DNA from: an uncultured Clostridia bacterium
Lineage (GTDB): Bacteria; Bacillota; Clostridia; Oscillospirales; Ruminococcaceae
Direction of reading: 5' to 3'
Length of the DNA stretch: 36,430 bases
NCBI GenBank assembly: GCA_947631995.1
Contig: CANRNT010000022.1
Coordinates: forward strand, 1-36,430
This document shows, piece after piece, positions 34,822 through 36,430 of this stretch; position 1 is the first letter of the stretch; the number at the start of each line of letters is the position of its first letter. The position numbers and the translations under genes are program-made. Under the pieces are notes generated by a model. The model was not told the origin of the DNA. It searched no databases and saw nothing but the letters and a program-made list of their open reading frames with translations.

Positions 34822-34852
34822 TGACAAAACTGCCGTTTATATGTTATCCTTT
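34822..34852 (+). promoter_or_regulatory. Likely promoter of the tatD gene
   Basis: TTGACA, 18 bases, then TATCCT preceded by an extended TG (ATGTTATCCT), just ahead of AAAGGAA and the start codon. The -10 is weak. The divergent VTC gene starts 20 bases to the left. Confidence 0.55.
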
Positions 34853-34872
34853 TATTGAAAGGAAGTATTGCC

Positions 34873-35673
34873 ATGATACCTGATGTTGTTTACCGTAATA
34901 TATTCGATTCCCACAGCCATTACGATGGTTATTCTTTTGACTGCGACCGCGACACGCTTCTGACAGAGATGTTCTCCTCCTGCGTGAGCGGCATAATACA
35001 TTGCGCCACCGATCTGCCCTCCTGCGAGTACGGCATAAAGTATAGCGCAAAATATCCGCGCTATTACACAGCCATAGGCATACACCCCGAGCATATTTAC
35101 GACCTGCCGCAAGACTACATTCAAAGGCTTGAAGAGCTGCTCCCCCGCAGTAAAAAAATAGTTGCAGTCGGTGAGATAGGTCTTGACTACCACTATGAGG
35201 GGTTTGACAGAGAAAAACAGCTTTCGCTTTTTACATCGCAGCTTGAATTTGCCGCCAGACATTCACTCCCTGTCATCATTCACAGCCGCAATGCCACCGA
35301 GGACACTATGGAGCTTCTTCGCAAGTACCGCCCGAACGGGGTCTTGCATTGCTTTTCGGGCTCGTATGAAACGGCGTGCGAGGTCATAAGGCTGGGTATG
35401 TACATCGGCTTTACGGGCGCGCTCACGTTTAAAAACAACAAAAAGGCTTCGCGCGCTTTGGAAGCAGTACCTATGGACAGGCTGCTTCTGGAGACCGACT
35501 GCCCGTACATGGCGCCCGAGGGATATCGCGGTCAGCGCAGCGAAAGCGCCATGATATACCGTGTTGCAGAAAAGGTCGCCGAGGTAAAAGGGCTTGACCC
35601 GCAGTCGGTACTGGACATCACAGCCGAGAACGCTAAACGTCTTTTTGGTATACAAAGCACACCGACCGACTGA
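34873..35673 (+). CDS. tatD: TatD-family metal-dependent hydrolase/nuclease
   Basis: A 266-aa amidohydrolase-fold protein. Metal ligands are visible: HxH in DSHSHYDGYS, Glu in GEIGLDYH, His in PVIIHSRNA, His in GVLHCFSGS and Asp in LETDCPYMAPEG. TatD proteins act as 3'-5' exonucleases or deacylases. Length is normal. ATG 34873 follows AAAGGAA; an in-frame TTG at 34855 overlaps that site and is less likely. It is monocistronic and diverges from the VTC gene. A hairpin follows at 35774-35798. Confidence 0.95.
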   Translation: MIPDVVYRNIFDSHSHYDGYSFDCDRDTLLTEMFSSCVSGIIHCATDLPSCEYGIKYSAKYPRYYTAIGIHPEHIYDLPQDYIQRLEELLPRSKKIVAVGEIGLDYHYEGFDREKQLSLFTSQLEFAARHSLPVIIHSRNATEDTMELLRKYRPNGVLHCFSGSYETACEVIRLGMYIGFTGALTFKNNKKASRALEAVPMDRLLLETDCPYMAPEGYRGQRSESAMIYRVAEKVAEVKGLDPQSVLDITAENAKRLFGIQSTPTD

Positions 35674-35773
35674 TACCATTATATCCCTGAATTTTGATGA
35701 CCTCGTGATAACTCTCTGAAAATCGCGTGTGGAGTTCGTGTAAAATAAGCGATAATACCTATTGATACAATTA

Positions 35774-35803
35774 CTGCGGCGCATAAAAAACGCCGCAGTT
35801 TAC
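35774..35803 (+). terminator. Hairpin, probable terminator of tatD
   Basis: CTGCGGCG pairs with CGCCGCAG (8 bp, A-rich loop), followed by only three Ts. It lies 100 bases after the tatD stop and also marks the left edge of island C. Confidence 0.6.
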
Positions 35804-35892
35804 TAGAAGTAAGATGTGAGATGTTAGAGGTTAGAAACGGTTTTGCAGCTTTTGCGCGTGCTTACCATTTCTGCGGTTTAGATAGAGGCAAG
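35804..35892 (+). repeat. Repeat R3, copy C
   Basis: TAGAAGTAAGATGTGAGATG, GTTAGAGGTTAGAAA, CTTTTGCGCG and CTGCGGTTTAGATAGAGG, in the same order as 2267-2350. Confidence 0.75.
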
Positions 35893-35924
35893 GGGGGTGG
35901 ATTTGTCCGTACTGCGAATTTCCG

Positions 35925-36260
35925 CAGTTCGTTTCAAATTAAATTCCTGCACTACTGACCTCTGTTGTTGCCAAAACAAAACCTATGCGTATTGCGCTCT
36001 CTTGCCAACCTGCACGCAAGCACAAAGTTCCGAGCGAAGAGGTCGCGAATTTCGGACAAGGCTCTGCGCGTGGCTGAGGGTCGGATAAGGAAGAGGGTGT
36101 GCGAGGGGGAAACCTTAGGGTAGGGGGTAAAGCGCGCGCCCTTCCAGTCATATTTACCCCCTAAGTCCTCTATGGCACACTTCACTTCGTGAAGTGCAGA
36201 AGAATTGGGCAAAAGCCCAATTCTTTACGCGACTGCTTGCAGTCGCTGCCCCTCGCAGGG
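35925..36260 (+). repeat. Repeat R4, copy C (structured element with inserted hairpin block)
   Basis: Inverted relative to the copy at 19711-19985. Outer stem TGCGAGGGG (36100-36108) with CCCCTCGCA (36249-36257); inner stem TAGGGGGTAAA (36121-36131) with TTTACCCCCTA (36153-36163). Between inner and outer stems, about 70 bases of hairpins (36178-36248: CTTCAC/GTGAAG, AATTGGGC/GCCCAATT, GCGACTG/CAGTCGC) are present that copy B lacks. Confidence 0.85.
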
Positions 36261-36287
36261 AAATACGCAGAATAAATATTACTTTTC

Positions 36288-36332
36288 TTTATATGATTTT
36301 TTCACTTTGTTTAGCGTTCCAGAATGGAACGC
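36288..36332 (+). repeat. Repeat R5, copy C
   Basis: TTTATATGATTTTTTCAC followed by the perfect hairpin GCGTTCC-AGAAT-GGAACGC (36314-36332). The same unit is degenerate at 20116-20162, and the hairpin alone occurs at 2476-2494. Confidence 0.75.
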
Positions 36333-36430
36333 GGAAAGAGAAATAAGATCTTCTCAAAGGAAAATCCCTCTCTTGCAGGGATTTTCCTCTTTCAAAATAG
36401 TCCACCGGACTATTTTGAAATTCACCTTTT

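Larger units (their letters stand above)
35804..36430. repeat. Gene-free island C: dispersed repeats and hairpin array
   Basis: No gene seen to the right edge. It holds R3 (35804-35892), R4 (35925-36260), R5 (36288-36332) and strong perfect hairpins. These include GGAAAATCCCT/AGGGATTTTCC (36359-36387) and a 14-bp stem TTTCAAAATAGTCC/GGACTATTTTGAAA with loop ACC (36390-36420). The island probably continues beyond the window. Confidence 0.8.

Overview
The window looks like chromosome from an anaerobic, low-to-mid-GC Firmicute of the class Clostridia, most likely a Ruminococcus-like member of the Oscillospiraceae. This is inferred from gene content and signals. Shine-Dalgarno sites are strong (AGGAGG type) and sigma-A promoters are close to consensus. 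Anaerobic genes are present (pyruvate formate-lyase with its activase, reverse-type rubrerythrin, rubredoxin). Lysine and TPP riboswitches have Gram-positive terminator architecture. A VTC polyphosphate-polymerase-like gene sits beside a DUF4956 gene and a beta-helix carbohydrate-binding lipoprotein. I saw no rRNA, tRNA, CRISPR array, transposase or phage gene.

Layout. 0-1.6 kb (minus): a PAS-domain protein and tgt, with a promoter leading out of the left edge. 1.6-2.6 kb: gene-free island A, made of hairpins and repeats. 2.6-4.3 kb (minus): a DinJ-YafQ type toxin-antitoxin pair behind a perfect consensus promoter, then queA, so two queuosine genes (tgt, queA) flank the island and the toxin-antitoxin pair. 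4.39-13.5 kb (plus): promoter, lysine riboswitch and terminator, then asd-dapA-dapB and five tightly spaced genes (a DUF3783-like protein, a TIM-barrel isomerase-like protein, a CapA-like lipoprotein, an FAD oxidoreductase, a GT-C-like membrane protein), ending at a bidirectional terminator. 13.5-17.7 kb (minus): a heterodimeric ABC exporter pair and an NfeD-like membrane protein. 17.7-19.5 kb: a PAP2 phosphatase, an unknown 123-aa protein and a phosphoribosyltransferase-like protein. 19.6-20.6 kb: gene-free island B. 20.6-24.4 kb (plus): pflB-pflA, then reverse rubrerythrin and rubredoxin. 24.5-31.5 kb (minus): a nine-gene thiamin operon (thiG-thiH-tenI-GNAT-thiE-thiD-thiS-thiF-thiC) behind a TPP riboswitch. 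31.5-34.8 kb (minus): beta-helix lipoprotein, DUF4956 and VTC genes. 34.9-35.7 kb (plus): TatD nuclease. 35.8-36.43 kb: island C.

How the genes work together. The thi operon encodes both branches of thiamin synthesis (ThiC and ThiD for the pyrimidine; ThiS, ThiF, ThiG, ThiH and TenI for the thiazole) plus the coupling enzyme ThiE, under one TPP-sensing attenuator. The dap run makes lysine and diaminopimelate precursors for peptidoglycan under lysine control, and leads into genes that look like cell-surface glycan functions. PFL and its activase form acetyl-CoA and formate anaerobically. Rubrerythrin and rubredoxin give peroxide protection.

The most unusual content is not protein coding. Islands A, B and C share at least five repeat modules (here R1-R5) in different orders and orientations, mixed with runs of short perfect stem-loops. 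One module (R4, about 270-330 bp, one copy in B and one inverted in C) has two nested stems conserved in both copies, with a roughly 70-bp block of hairpins inserted inside the outer stem of one copy. This looks like a family of small non-autonomous, structured, possibly mobile elements. I do not recognise it as a named family.
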